Shown in pieces: positions 33,567-41,790 of a stretch of 41,790 bases of DNA. Under the pieces are notes generated by a model. That model had not been told where the DNA came from, made no database searches, and saw only the letters and a list, made by a program, of their open reading frames with translations. Each line of letters opens with the position of its first letter. The stretch's first letter is position 1. This DNA comes from Candidatus Brocadiaceae bacterium (GTDB lineage Bacteria > Planctomycetota > Brocadiia > SM23-32). Location: positions 1-41,790 of the forward strand of contig PUMJ01000024.1 of NCBI GenBank assembly GCA_003551305.1. Direction: 5' to 3'. Position numbers and translations under genes: made by a program.

Positions 33567-33598
33567 GCCGGTTGGGGAGCCGGCGGTGTGGATTTTTT
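33567..33598 (+). promoter_or_regulatory. Possible attenuator hairpin in the glmS leader
   Basis: GCCGG (33567-33571) can pair with CCGGC (33580-33584); alternatively CGCCG near 33555 can pair with CGGCG at 33581-33585. Eight bases later comes a run of six T (33593-33598). The T-run is too far from the stem for a strong terminator. Confidence 0.3.
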
Positions 33599-33656
33599 CG
33601 GACATTCTGGCATGGTGGTTGCATCATTATTACCATCATTCTTTCTGGGGCCTACC

Positions 33657-35486
33657 ATGTGCGGAATATTCGGCTACGTCGGACCTCACGCCGGCGTGGA
33701 ACTGCTGGTTGAGAACCTGAAGCGGCTCGAGTACCGCGGTTACGATTCCTGGGGCGTCTGCCTCGGTGTTGGGGGGGCGCTCGAGTTACATCGCCGGGCC
33801 GGACGCCTCTCCTCCGGCGATATGCCGGAGCAACTGCGCGGCGCGGATACGTGCTGGGGCGGCATCGCCCACACTCGCTGGGCCACCCACGGCGCCCCCA
33901 ACCAGCGCAACGCCCATCCTCACGTGGACTGCACCGGCCGACTCGCCGTCGTGCACAATGGCATCATAGAGAACCATGCGGCTTTGCGCGAGACCCTCAA
34001 GCAAGAGGGTCACTGCTTCGAAAGCGAGACGGACACCGAGGTCATCGCCCACCTGATAGAAGAGGGCCTCCGCGAGGGGGCGGACCTGCGCTCGGCCTTC
34101 CTGGACGCCCTCAAACTCCTGGAGGGCACCTACGGCGTGGGCGTGGTGCTCGCGGACCGGCCCGGCCTCATCCTCGTGGCCAGGCACGGCAGCCCCATGG
34201 TAATCGGCGCGGGCCGGGGGGAGACGCTCGTCGCCAGCGACCCGGCCGCGCTCGTAGCCCGCACGCGCGACGTGGTGTATCTGGACGACGGGGAGGCGGC
34301 GCTGCTGTCCGCCGACGGCTTCGAGACCTGCGACCTGACGGCGGCGCCCACGAATAAGGTCATCGAGCGGATCAAGTTCGATCTGCCGGCCATCGAGAAG
34401 GGCGGCTACCCCCACTTCATGCTCAAAGAGATCTTCGAGCAGCCGGACACAATCCGCAACGCTTTCCGGGGCCGTGTCTTGCGCGAAGAGGGAACGGCCA
34501 AACTGGGCGGGATTGAGCCGAGCCTGCTGCGGCGCGTGCGCCGCTGCCACATCCTGGCCTGCGGCACGTCCTGGCACGCCGGGCTGGTGGGCAAGTACCT
34601 GCTGGAAAACCTGGCGCGCGTGCCCACACAGGTCAGCTACGCGGCCGAGTTCCGCTACGCCAGCCCCGTCATCGAGCCCGGCACGCTGGTCATCGCCATC
34701 AGCCAGTCCGGCGAAACGGCCGACACCCTGGCCGGCGTGCGTGAGGCCCGGCTGCGCGGGGCGGACGCGATAGGCATCTGCAACGTCGTCGGTTCCACGA
34801 TCGCCCGCGAGTGCGGGCAGGGCGTTTACATCCACGCCGGGCCGGAGATCGGCGTCGCCTCCACGAAGGCATTCACCGGCCAGATAGTCGTACTCCTCCT
34901 GCTGGCCATACACATCGGCCGCATGCGCGGCATGCCGCTGCGGGAGGCGCTGCGCTACCTGGACGCCATCGAACGGCTGCCCCAGCAGGCCGAACAGGCC
35001 CTGGCGTGCAACGGGGATGTGAAGCGGGTGGCGCTCGAATATGCCGACCGCCCGAACTTCCTCTATATCGGCCGCCTCTACGAATACCCGCTCGCCCTGG
35101 AGGGCGCCCTGAAACTGAAGGAGATATCCTACATCCACGCCGAGGGCATTCCCGCTGCCGAACTCAAGCACGGCCCCATCGCTCTGGTCGAACCCCGCAT
35201 GCCCACCGTCGTGCTTGGCGCGCAGGAGGGTATACTGGATAAGATGCTCAGCAACGTGCAGGAGATACGGGCGCGAGGCGGCTCCATTATCGCGCTCGCG
35301 CGGGAAGGGGACCGGCGGCTGCCTGAGCTTGCCGAACAGACTATCACCGTGCCCGCCGTGGCGGACCCGCTCGTTCCCGTGCTGGCCACGATACCCCTGC
35401 AACTGCTGGCCTATCACATTGCTGTCGAGAGGGGCTGCGACGTGGACAAGCCGCGAAACCTGGCCAAGAGCGTCACCGTCGAATAA
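33657..35486 (+). CDS. glmS: Glutamine-fructose-6-phosphate aminotransferase (isomerizing)
   Basis: Makes glucosamine-6-phosphate from fructose-6-phosphate and glutamine, the first committed step to UDP-GlcNAc for peptidoglycan and LPS. The 609 residues equal the E. coli enzyme. Cys2 (MCGIFGYVG) is the N-terminal glutaminase nucleophile, with GIAHTRWATHG and NGIIEN in the same domain. Two SIS domains follow (about 285-425 and 455-600), with CGTSWHAG, SQSGETADT and ASTKAFTGQ. The C-terminus KPRNLAKSVTVE is typical. Start ATG 33657 is set by the need for Cys2. The GlmU-like gene starts 13 bp downstream. Confidence 0.97.
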   Translation: MCGIFGYVGPHAGVELLVENLKRLEYRGYDSWGVCLGVGGALELHRRAGRLSSGDMPEQLRGADTCWGGIAHTRWATHGAPNQRNAHPHVDCTGRLAVVHNGIIENHAALRETLKQEGHCFESETDTEVIAHLIEEGLREGADLRSAFLDALKLLEGTYGVGVVLADRPGLILVARHGSPMVIGAGRGETLVASDPAALVARTRDVVYLDDGEAALLSADGFETCDLTAAPTNKVIERIKFDLPAIEKGGYPHFMLKEIFEQPDTIRNAFRGRVLREEGTAKLGGIEPSLLRRVRRCHILACGTSWHAGLVGKYLLENLARVPTQVSYAAEFRYASPVIEPGTLVIAISQSGETADTLAGVREARLRGADAIGICNVVGSTIARECGQGVYIHAGPEIGVASTKAFTGQIVVLLLLAIHIGRMRGMPLREALRYLDAIERLPQQAEQALACNGDVKRVALEYADRPNFLYIGRLYEYPLALEGALKLKEISYIHAEGIPAAELKHGPIALVEPRMPTVVLGAQEGILDKMLSNVQEIRARGGSIIALAREGDRRLPELAEQTITVPAVADPLVPVLATIPLQLLAYHIAVERGCDVDKPRNLAKSVTVE

Positions 35487-35499
35487 GTGAGGGGAACCG

Positions 35500-36729
35500 A
35501 TGAGAGGAAACGTCGTCCTCTTCGAAGACCATTACGTGGACGACATGCGGCCGATCACCCTGACCCGGCCGGCCTTCGCCGTCACCTGCGCCGGCTACCG
35601 CCTCTGCGATGTCGCCCGCCTGCTGGCCGACCGCGTCAGCTACGTCGTGCGGGAGCACCTGCGGAAGGTGGCCGCCCAGAGCTTCCCTCCGGGGGAGGTG
35701 GGGGAGGGGCCCGTCCTGTTTCTCAACGCCGCCGTCGCCCCCGATGTCCGTTACGTGCCCCGCCTGCGGGAGCTTCTGCAGGCGGGTGAGCCGTTCCTGT
35801 GCACCTCCGGCCAGCGGGTGGCCGCCGCGTTATTGCCTGCCGAACGGACACTGCCGGACCCTCTCACCCCCGCCGACGTCACGCCCTACCTGCTCGGCAT
35901 GAACCTGCCCCTCCGGGACGAGACCTTCAGGACCTTTGACTATTGCTTCCACGTTGTGGACGCGCTGAAGGGTCTGTTTCCGGCCAACATCCGGATGAAG
36001 ATCGAGGAAAACGGCTACGAGGAGGTGCAGCCGGGGGTCTATGCCGGCAGCGGGGTGCAGATAGCGGATACAGCGGTCTTCCACGCCGAGGAAGGCCCGA
36101 TAGTGCTCAGCGAGAACGTGCGCATCCTCGACTTCACCTACTTCGAGGGGCCGGTGTTCATCGGCCCGGACAGCCGCATCATCGAGCGCTCCTCGGTCAA
36201 AGAGTGCGTCTCTGTGGGGCATACCTGCAAGGTCGGCGGCGAGGTCGAGGCCAGCGTCATTGAGCCCTACTCCAACAAGCAGCACCATGGCTTCCTGGGG
36301 CACTCCTACATCGGCTCGTGGGTCAACCTCGGCGCCGGCACCAGCAACAGCGACCTGAAGAACACATACGGCACGGTGCGGGTCAACATCGGCCAGAAGA
36401 AAGTCGAGACCGGCATGCAGTTCCTCGGCTGCATAATAGGGGATTACTCGAAGTCAGCCATAAACACCAGCATCTTCACCGGCAAGATCATCGGCGTGGC
36501 CAGCATGCTGTACGGATACGTGGGACAGGACGTCCCGAGCTTCTGTAACTACGCGAAGTCGTTCGGCCAGATCACCGAGTGCACGCTCGAGCAGGCGCTC
36601 ATTACCCAGAAACGCATGTTCACCCGGCGCGACGTCGAACAGACCGAGGCCGACATCGCTCTGATGGGCGAGGTCTTCGAGAGGACGCGCGAGGGACGCA
36701 GCATCGCCAGCGAACCGCCCGTGCTCTGA
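35500..36729 (+). CDS. GlmU-like bifunctional enzyme, alternative form (sugar nucleotidyltransferase with left-handed beta helix)
   Basis: Probable UDP-N-acetylglucosamine diphosphorylase/glucosamine-1-phosphate acetyltransferase of the alternative bacterial GlmU kind. The 409 residues begin with a short domain (VVLFEDHYVDDMRPITLTRP, about 5-24, and NAAVAPD) that differs from classical GlmU. From about 195 on, hexapeptide repeats form a left-handed beta helix (GPIVLSENVRILDF, GPVFIGPDSRI), with SVIEPYSNKQHHGFLGHSYIG and LGAGTSNSDLKNTYG (about 245-290) matching the acetyltransferase region. GGGG plus suitable spacing precedes the ATG. Placed 13 bp after glmS, it supplies the next steps to UDP-GlcNAc. 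No separate GlmM is visible. Confidence 0.82.
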   Translation: MRGNVVLFEDHYVDDMRPITLTRPAFAVTCAGYRLCDVARLLADRVSYVVREHLRKVAAQSFPPGEVGEGPVLFLNAAVAPDVRYVPRLRELLQAGEPFLCTSGQRVAAALLPAERTLPDPLTPADVTPYLLGMNLPLRDETFRTFDYCFHVVDALKGLFPANIRMKIEENGYEEVQPGVYAGSGVQIADTAVFHAEEGPIVLSENVRILDFTYFEGPVFIGPDSRIIERSSVKECVSVGHTCKVGGEVEASVIEPYSNKQHHGFLGHSYIGSWVNLGAGTSNSDLKNTYGTVRVNIGQKKVETGMQFLGCIIGDYSKSAINTSIFTGKIIGVASMLYGYVGQDVPSFCNYAKSFGQITECTLEQALITQKRMFTRRDVEQTEADIALMGEVFERTREGRSIASEPPVL

Positions 36730-36765
36730 AGCCGAGCGGCCGAGGTGGCGCCGGGGCCGAGAACT

Positions 36766-39700
36766 ATGACAGACGAATACGTGGTGTCAGGGTCGTTGTC
36801 ACGAAACAGGGGAGAAGGGAAATTGTCCGCCAAAAAAGGGAGTCGTTCCTGGAAGTCACTGCTGCTTGTCGTTTTCCTGGTGCTTTTCATCCTGGCCGGC
36901 GGCGGGCTCTTCGTGCTGGCACGCCGCTCGCCGCGGCACGAGCGGCTCTACGTCCGGGGCGTGCTGCATTCCCGCAGCGGCAGCAGGGCGTTGGCCATCG
37001 AGTCGTTCCGGCAGGCCATCGGCATGGCGCCCGATTACGCCGAGGCGCGCCAGGCACTGGTCGAGACCCTGCTGGAGGCCCGCCAGTTCGATGAAGCCGA
37101 GCAGGAGCTGCAAGACGCCGTCGAAAGGGACATGCTGCTGGAGCAGGAAGCCATCCTGCGCGCCCGCCTGAAAGCATACCGGGCGGCCCAGCGCGTCGAA
37201 GCCGCCGGGCCGGCCCTGACTGCCGACCTGTGCGAGGACATCATCCGTGAGGAACTGCGCCCCGCCATAGAAGCGCTGCAGGCCCATGCCGAGCAGGCCG
37301 CCACACCTACCGAGGCTTACGTCGTGCTGGGGGACGTCTGGCGGCAGTTGCGCGGCATACTCGCCGAGAAAAGAGGGCTGCTGCTGGCCGCCGCCGAGCG
37401 GGCCGCCCGCGTCAGCAGGCCGGAGGAAGCCAACCGCCTGCGAGAAAACGCCCGGGATGCCCTCGCCCGCGAGCAAGAGGCCGTCGAGCAGGCCATCGCC
37501 GCCTGGCGCAGCGCCATAGAAGCGGACCCCTCGGCGCCGTCGCCCCGCGTGTCGCTGGCCCGCATCCTGTTGGAGACGGCCCCCGAGGCCAGGTCCGAGG
37601 CACTTGAACTGCTCGAGAAGGTCGTCCGGGAGCGGCCCGGACACCGTGACGCCGCCCTGATGCTGGCCCGGATGCTGGCCGCGGAAGACGAGCGCGAGCG
37701 AGCCCTCACGCTCATTGAGAGCATCGAGGGAGAGGCCCCCCGCAGCCCCGAGGCGCTCAGGCTCAAGACCGCACTGCTGCTGTCCGAGCGCCGGCTGGAG
37801 GAGGCCGACGTCGCCTCCGAGCAACTGGTGCGCGCCAGTTCGGACGTCAACTCCCTGCTCCTGCGCGCCAACGTCCTGCTGGCCCTCGAAGACCGCAGCC
37901 GCGCCCTGCCCATCCTGCAGCGCGTCAACACCCTCGTCACGCGCGGCCTGGAGGACAGCGACCCGGACCGCGACCCCGAACAGGCCGCCCGGGGCTACGG
38001 GCAGGCGCTCGGGGTGCAGCTCGAACTCGCCCGCACCGAGGAGCGCACCGACAATCCGGACGCCGCCGCCGCAACCCTGCAGGAGGCCGCCCGCGCGGCG
38101 CGCCTGCAGGCCCGATACCTGGGCCGGGCCATCGAGCTTCGCCAGAGCGCCGTCGAGGCCGCCTGGAATGAGGCCCGGGCCGTCCCCGCCGGCGAGCAGG
38201 CCGCCACGCACCGCGCCCGGGTCGAGCGCCTGGCCCGCGCGCTCGGTGACCTCCACGTTGAACAGCGCCAGAACGTCGTCCAGCGGCGCCGCATCCTCGA
38301 CTGGATGGAGCGCCTGCTGGAGGCCGGGCACGTCAGCGAGTCGGCCGTGCAACTGGTGAGGGACGATGCGCCCGCGCGCGCCCGGCTCGTCGAAGCGCTC
38401 CAGGGGGCCGCCCGCGCCTACACCATGGCCATGCTCGCCGCGCCCGAGTCCGCCTCCGTGCGCGTGGCCCTGGCCCGGCAGCTCGTGGATCTCGGGCCCC
38501 GCTTCGCCCAGCGCGTGCCCGCCGTGCTGGAACAGGTGCTCGAGCGCGAACCCGAGAACTCCGAAGCCATTCTGCTGACCGCCCGCGCCTCCAGCGTCCT
38601 CGGGGATCACGACGGAGCCCTCGAGCTGATTACCCGGCTGCCCGGCGCCATGCAGTCCCGCCCGGACGTCCTCCTGCTGCGCGCGGTGGCCCTGGCCGAG
38701 CAGGAACGCTGGCAGGAACTGGAACCCGTGGCGGAGGCCCTGACCGCCGAGAGCCCCGACAGCCCGGCGGGCGACTTCTTCAAGGCCCGCGTCCTGCTGG
38801 CCGAGGGCCAGGCCGATGAGGCCGCGGAACTTTTCCTACGCGCCGAGGAACGCTCGCAGGCCGCCTGGCCGGAGGCCCGCCTCTACCTGGCCCGCGCCCT
38901 GCTGGCGACAGGGCAACGCCCCCGCGCCATCCAGCACCTGGAGGCGCTCCTCGCCGACGCCCCGGCCCATGCCGAACCCGGCGCCCCGGCACAGGTGCCC
39001 GTGGGAGAGGACGTGATGCAGGTGCCGGAGATGGGCCAGGTCCGCCACGAGGCATCGCTGCTGATGTGGCAGGAGCTGAAGGAGGAAGACCCCGAGCGCG
39101 CCGGCGCCTACGCCGAACGCGCCTTCCGCGCCATGCCCGAACGCCCCGAGGGCTACCGGGCCTACAAGCAGGCCCGCATGACCGCCGCCGATGAACTCGA
39201 AAACATCGAAAGCGCCGCCCTCCTGCACGCAACCGCCACGCTGGCCGGCGGCCGGGCGGAAGATGCCCTCCGGTTCGTCCGCGCCGAAGCCGACTCACTG
39301 GCCGAACTCGGCACCCCCGCCCGCCTGCTCACGCTCGCCGCCCGGCTGCAGACGCGCATGGGCCGCTACTCCGACGCCACCGAGACCTACCGCCGCCTGC
39401 TGCAGGCCGACCCGGACGACGCCCGCGCCGCCCGCGAACTCGGCCGGCTGCACGCCCAGCTTGACCAGTTGGAGGAGGCCCGCCAGGTCTTCGCCGACCT
39501 GCTCGAACGCCGCCCCGAGGACGCGAACGCCGTCGTGGGCATGGCGGGCGTCCTGCTGCGCATGGGCGAGGTCGAACAGGCCCGCGTCGTCCTGACCGAC
39601 GCCGAGGAGCACCTCGGCCGGGCCGCCACCACCGCGTTGCTCATCAACCTCAGCGTGCAGCACGGGCAGATGGACGACGCCATCGTCCTGGCCCGGCGGC

Positions 39701-40974
39701 TTGCCGAGGAAGACCCCGACCGCCCGCACGGGCACACAGTGCTGGCCGAACTGCTCTGGCGCGACGGTCGCCCGGACGAGGCGCGCGACGCCTACGACCG
39801 CGCCATCGAGGCCGACCCCGAATTCGCGGCCGCCTATAACCGCGGCCTGCTCGACCTGGCCATAGGCCGGACCGACGAGGCCGTGGAGCTCTTCCGCCGC
39901 GCCGCAGAACGCCTCGAGGGCCGCCTCATGCCGCGCATCCACCTCGCCGTCGCCCTCCAGGCGCAGGACCGCACCGACGAGGCGCTCGACCTGCTCGGCG
40001 AGGTGCTGGCCGATGGACGGACCGGCGCGGCCGCTCAAGACATAGTGCGCTGGACGCTCGCCGTCGTGCAGGCCGGAGAGGGCATGCTGGAGGATGCCCT
40101 CGAGCAGAACCGCGTCGTCCAGCGCAGCGAGTTCGGATACGTTTCCGACCGGCAACAGCTTCTGGAGGCCATCAGCGCCCTGGTGCCCGAAGAGCGCCGC
40201 CGCGCGGCCGCCGCCATGAACCGGCTGGTCGCGTTCAGCCGCGCCGAACACGCCGCGCCCACGAGACGCGAGCTCGAAATCCTCTCCGAGCTGGTACCCG
40301 ACCAGCCCATGCCGGCCCTCATGTACTCCCGCGTGCTGGACAGCCTGGGCGAGCACGAGGAGGCGGCGCGCCGCTACCGGGGCCTGCTGGAGCGCCAGCC
40401 GCATTATGCCTTCGGCTGGGTGCAACTGGCCGACAGCTTCGCCCGGCGGGAGCGCCACGCCGATGCCATCAGCACGCTCAACGAGGGGCTGGAGCACGCC
40501 CCGCCCGACCAGGTCGGCTGGCTGCACCTCCGGCTCGCATCGCTTCACCAGGAGCAGGGGCTGCTGGAAGAGGCCGAGACGCACTACCGCGCCGCCCTGG
40601 AGCACCGGCCCGTCGCCGCCATAGCCGCCAACAACCTGGCGTATCTGCTGGCCGTGGACCGCGCCGACCCGGAGGCCGCGCTGCCACTGGCCGAGCAGGC
40701 CGTCGAGCTGGGCGCGAACGCTCCCGCCATGCTCGACACTCTGGGCTGGGTGCACTACCTGCGGGGGGACGCCGAGCAGGCCGTGCCGCTCCTGGAACGC
40801 TCCCGCAGGGGCCTGCCCACCAACCCCACGGTGCGCTACCACCTGGGCAAGGCATACCTGGCGGTCGGTCGCGCGGACGAGGCCCGCGCCGAACTGAGAG
40901 AGGCCCTGAACCTCTCACACGACTTCCCCGAAGCGGAGGAAGCCCGCCGCGCCCTGCAGGAACTCTCCGGCTGA
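36766..40974 (+). CDS. Giant membrane-anchored TPR protein
   Basis: About 1,400 residues. After a short cytosolic start comes one membrane helix (about 26-46, LLLVVFLVLFILAGGGLFVL), then an extracytoplasmic solenoid made almost wholly of TPR-like helix pairs: repeated A-L-x-x-Y/A-x-x-A-x-x-x-x-P patterns such as AIGMAPDYAEARQ (about 84-96), ALELLEKVVRERPGHRDAAL and EAETHYRAALEHRPVAAIAA. The last repeats (from about 1270) are the cleanest: ALPLAEQAVELGAN and LDTLGWVHYLRGD. Similar giant TPR proteins (PrsT-like) occur in exopolysaccharide/PEP-CTERM systems, but no such genes are here. ATG 36766 is chosen; GTG 36745 would add seven residues. It follows the GlmU-like gene by 36 bp. Its role is probably protein assembly in the envelope. 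Confidence 0.82.
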   Translation: MTDEYVVSGSLSRNRGEGKLSAKKGSRSWKSLLLVVFLVLFILAGGGLFVLARRSPRHERLYVRGVLHSRSGSRALAIESFRQAIGMAPDYAEARQALVETLLEARQFDEAEQELQDAVERDMLLEQEAILRARLKAYRAAQRVEAAGPALTADLCEDIIREELRPAIEALQAHAEQAATPTEAYVVLGDVWRQLRGILAEKRGLLLAAAERAARVSRPEEANRLRENARDALAREQEAVEQAIAAWRSAIEADPSAPSPRVSLARILLETAPEARSEALELLEKVVRERPGHRDAALMLARMLAAEDERERALTLIESIEGEAPRSPEALRLKTALLLSERRLEEADVASEQLVRASSDVNSLLLRANVLLALEDRSRALPILQRVNTLVTRGLEDSDPDRDPEQAARGYGQALGVQLELARTEERTDNPDAAAATLQEAARAARLQARYLGRAIELRQSAVEAAWNEARAVPAGEQAATHRARVERLARALGDLHVEQRQNVVQRRRILDWMERLLEAGHVSESAVQLVRDDAPARARLVEALQGAARAYTMAMLAAPESASVRVALARQLVDLGPRFAQRVPAVLEQVLEREPENSEAILLTARASSVLGDHDGALELITRLPGAMQSRPDVLLLRAVALAEQERWQELEPVAEALTAESPDSPAGDFFKARVLLAEGQADEAAELFLRAEERSQAAWPEARLYLARALLATGQRPRAIQHLEALLADAPAHAEPGAPAQVPVGEDVMQVPEMGQVRHEASLLMWQELKEEDPERAGAYAERAFRAMPERPEGYRAYKQARMTAADELENIESAALLHATATLAGGRAEDALRFVRAEADSLAELGTPARLLTLAARLQTRMGRYSDATETYRRLLQADPDDARAARELGRLHAQLDQLEEARQVFADLLERRPEDANAVVGMAGVLLRMGEVEQARVVLTDAEEHLGRAATTALLINLSVQHGQMDDAIVLARRLAEEDPDRPHGHTVLAELLWRDGRPDEARDAYDRAIEADPEFAAAYNRGLLDLAIGRTDEAVELFRRAAERLEGRLMPRIHLAVALQAQDRTDEALDLLGEVLADGRTGAAAQDIVRWTLAVVQAGEGMLEDALEQNRVVQRSEFGYVSDRQQLLEAISALVPEERRRAAAAMNRLVAFSRAEHAAPTRRELEILSELVPDQPMPALMYSRVLDSLGEHEEAARRYRGLLERQPHYAFGWVQLADSFARRERHADAISTLNEGLEHAPPDQVGWLHLRLASLHQEQGLLEEAETHYRAALEHRPVAAIAANNLAYLLAVDRADPEAALPLAEQAVELGANAPAMLDTLGWVHYLRGDAEQAVPLLERSRRGLPTNPTVRYHLGKAYLAVGRADEARAELREALNLSHDFPEAEEARRALQELSG

Positions 40975-40987
40975 GCCGGCGACGGCA

Positions 40988-41013
40988 ACCACAACGACAC
41001 CACGAGCACCACG
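40988..41013. repeat. Tandem GTGGTG words
   Basis: On the minus strand the sequence reads CCGTGGTGCTCGTGGTGTCG then TTGTGGTTG: three related units in a row. It resembles in style the word cluster at 28951-28984. Confidence 0.5.
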
Positions 41014-41044
41014 GAACGACGGGTGAGAAATCGGGGGGCAGAGG

Positions 41045-41150
41045 CTTTTGCCTCTTCCCGGCGCGCTGTAGGATGCCTGAATGTCATCATCGAGTCGCAC
41101 GTTCTCCGACGTTCCACCCGGCGGCAAGCCACCGGGTATGAAGGCGGCGC
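41045..41150 (+). repeat. 106-bp direct repeat, copy 1
   Basis: Matches 41299-41404 at about nine of ten positions over its core (GATGCCTGAATGTCATCATC, CACGTTCTCCGACGTTCC, CGGCGGCAAGCCACCG, TATGAAGGCGGCGC). The centre contains a REP-like inverted GC word. Confidence 0.85.
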
Positions 41151-41298
41151 TGCGCTCCAGGGATCGCCGTTCGTGCCTATCGCACAACTCTACATCGTCC
41201 GAGGCATGTTCTCTGGAGTGCGCCGCGCTCTGTGAGCGCGCTGCTTGCTACCGCTTTCTCGACCTGCCGGCTTGCCGGCAGGCGGCGGGCCTTGACCG

Positions 41299-41404
41299 CC
41301 TTTGTTTCTTCCCGGAGCGCCGTACGATGCCTGAATGTCATCATCGAGCCGCACGTTCTCCGACGTTCCCCCCGGCGGCAAGCCACCGAGTATGAAGGCG
41401 GCGC
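41299..41404 (+). repeat. 106-bp direct repeat, copy 2
   Basis: Same orientation as copy 1, 254 bp downstream. The hairpin CTGCCGG-CTTG-CCGGCAG lies between the two copies (41264-41281). Confidence 0.85.
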
Positions 41405-41661
41405 CAAGGCGCCGCACTCCAGAGAGCCGGCGCTCCGTTGCGGGCGGAAAACTATGGCGCCCGAAAGGGGTGCCGCCCTGTCAGGGCGCCCCATACCAGC
41501 CCTGGGCTCCGGGCGTTCCCCCAACCCACGCCCCGGGCGCGGGCAACGCTTCCGGGCCGCTGCACGGGCGATAGGCGCCCTTTGAGCTGCCACCCCCACG
41601 CGCCCGCGCGGCGCGGGGTGAACGGGACATCTGTCTCACGCCTCTTCGCGGTTCGCCGCGT

Positions 41662-41691
41662 TTGACTTCTGCCACCCTCTGGTGCTACCAT
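41662..41691 (+). promoter_or_regulatory. Candidate promoter near the window end
   Basis: TTGACT (41662-41667) and TACCAT (41686-41691) with an 18-bp spacer. It would read out of the window toward an unseen gene. Confidence 0.35.
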
Positions 41692-41790
41692 TGAGGGTCC
41701 TCGTCGGGCGGTAGCACCCGTCCGCACGCCACGCCAGCGCGGCACAGCAGTTGCGCGTAAGAGCGGGGAGCTTCTTGAGACAGGCGGGGC

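Larger units (their letters stand above)
40975..41790. other. Repeat-rich gene-free end of the window
   Basis: Holds the tandem word cluster at 40988-41013, two 106-bp direct repeats (41045-41150 and 41299-41404), a perfect hairpin CTGCCGG-CTTG-CCGGCAG (41264-41281) and a promoter-like pair at 41662-41691. Frames in the repeats begin with ATG in both copies but vary like noncoding DNA. Confidence 0.6.

Noticed and set aside
33540-33656. glmS ribozyme before glmS
   Set aside because: AGCGCC occurs at 33552-33557 but the downstream core (GACGAGG-type segments and P2-P3 layout) and sufficient length are missing.
36856-38610. Long minus-strand frame inside the TPR gene
   Set aside because: GC-rich antisense shadow of a strongly supported gene.
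41081-41395. Small proteins beginning with ATG in both 106-bp repeats
   Set aside because: Frames drift with indels, have no ribosome site and behave as noncoding repeat DNA.
41700-41790. RNA gene at the window end
   Set aside because: A promoter-like pair lies just upstream but the sequence shows no tRNA, tmRNA or 6S pattern in the part visible.
1-41790. CRISPR arrays, integrases, transposases, tRNA genes
   Set aside because: No regularly spaced repeats, recombinase motifs or tRNA cloverleaf sequences were seen.

Overview
This is a GC-rich chromosomal window (roughly mid-60s % GC by eye) from a Gram-negative bacterium. The cell type is read from an LptF/LptG-type lipopolysaccharide export permease, a PpiD/SurA-like chaperone, phosphatidylserine synthase and a large TPR protein anchored in the inner membrane. 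An eukaryotic-type Ser/Thr kinase with zinc ribbons, an FHA-GAF-sigma54 activator, an alternative GlmU-like protein and many decayed intergenic repeats fit an environmental lineage of the PVC/FCB kind (Planctomycetota, Lentisphaerota, Hydrogenedentota or similar). That placement is an inference; no rRNA or tRNA gene is present to settle it.

Layout. 1-3.3 kb: two small coiled-coil proteins, a persulfide dioxygenase-rhodanese fusion, and a small four-helix membrane protein with a frameshifted tandem paralogue. 3.3-5.4 kb: a nucleoside hydrolase, a duplicated promoter/leader element, and the ruin of an iron-type ABC transporter. 5.4-8.1 kb (minus strand): DUF523, YqaA/DedA-like and AMMECR1 genes, then pssA with its own promoter. 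8.2-14 kb (plus): yjbQ, a CPBP protease, tyrS, a PpiD-like protein and ribF. 14-16 kb: a NYN-domain nuclease behind a strong promoter and leader hairpin, plus small membrane proteins. 16-21.7 kb (minus): zinc-ribbon Ser/Thr kinase, a shikimate kinase-chorismate synthase fusion, a Gfo/Idh/MocA oxidoreductase and an LptF/G permease. 21.8-28.7 kb (plus): RNase P RNA, a HIT protein, a dGTPase-like HD protein, the FHA-GAF-sigma54 regulator, and a GH38 alpha-mannosidase. 29-33 kb: an MBL hydrolase, a small secreted protein, a zinc alcohol/sorbitol dehydrogenase and a degenerate subtilase. 33.5-41 kb (plus): glmS, an alternative glmU and a giant TPR protein. The end is a gene-free, repeat-rich stretch.

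Most content is housekeeping: translation (tyrS), flavin (ribF), aromatic amino acids, phospholipid, LPS export, UDP-GlcNAc supply, RNase P and nucleotide clean-up. glmS and the GlmU-like gene, 13 bp apart, form an amino-sugar unit. I found no self-contained new defence or mobile system. The items most worth a second look are the shikimate kinase-chorismate synthase fusion, the ABC-transporter relic, the duplicated promoter cassette with its flanking inverted repeat, and several families of intergenic repeats.
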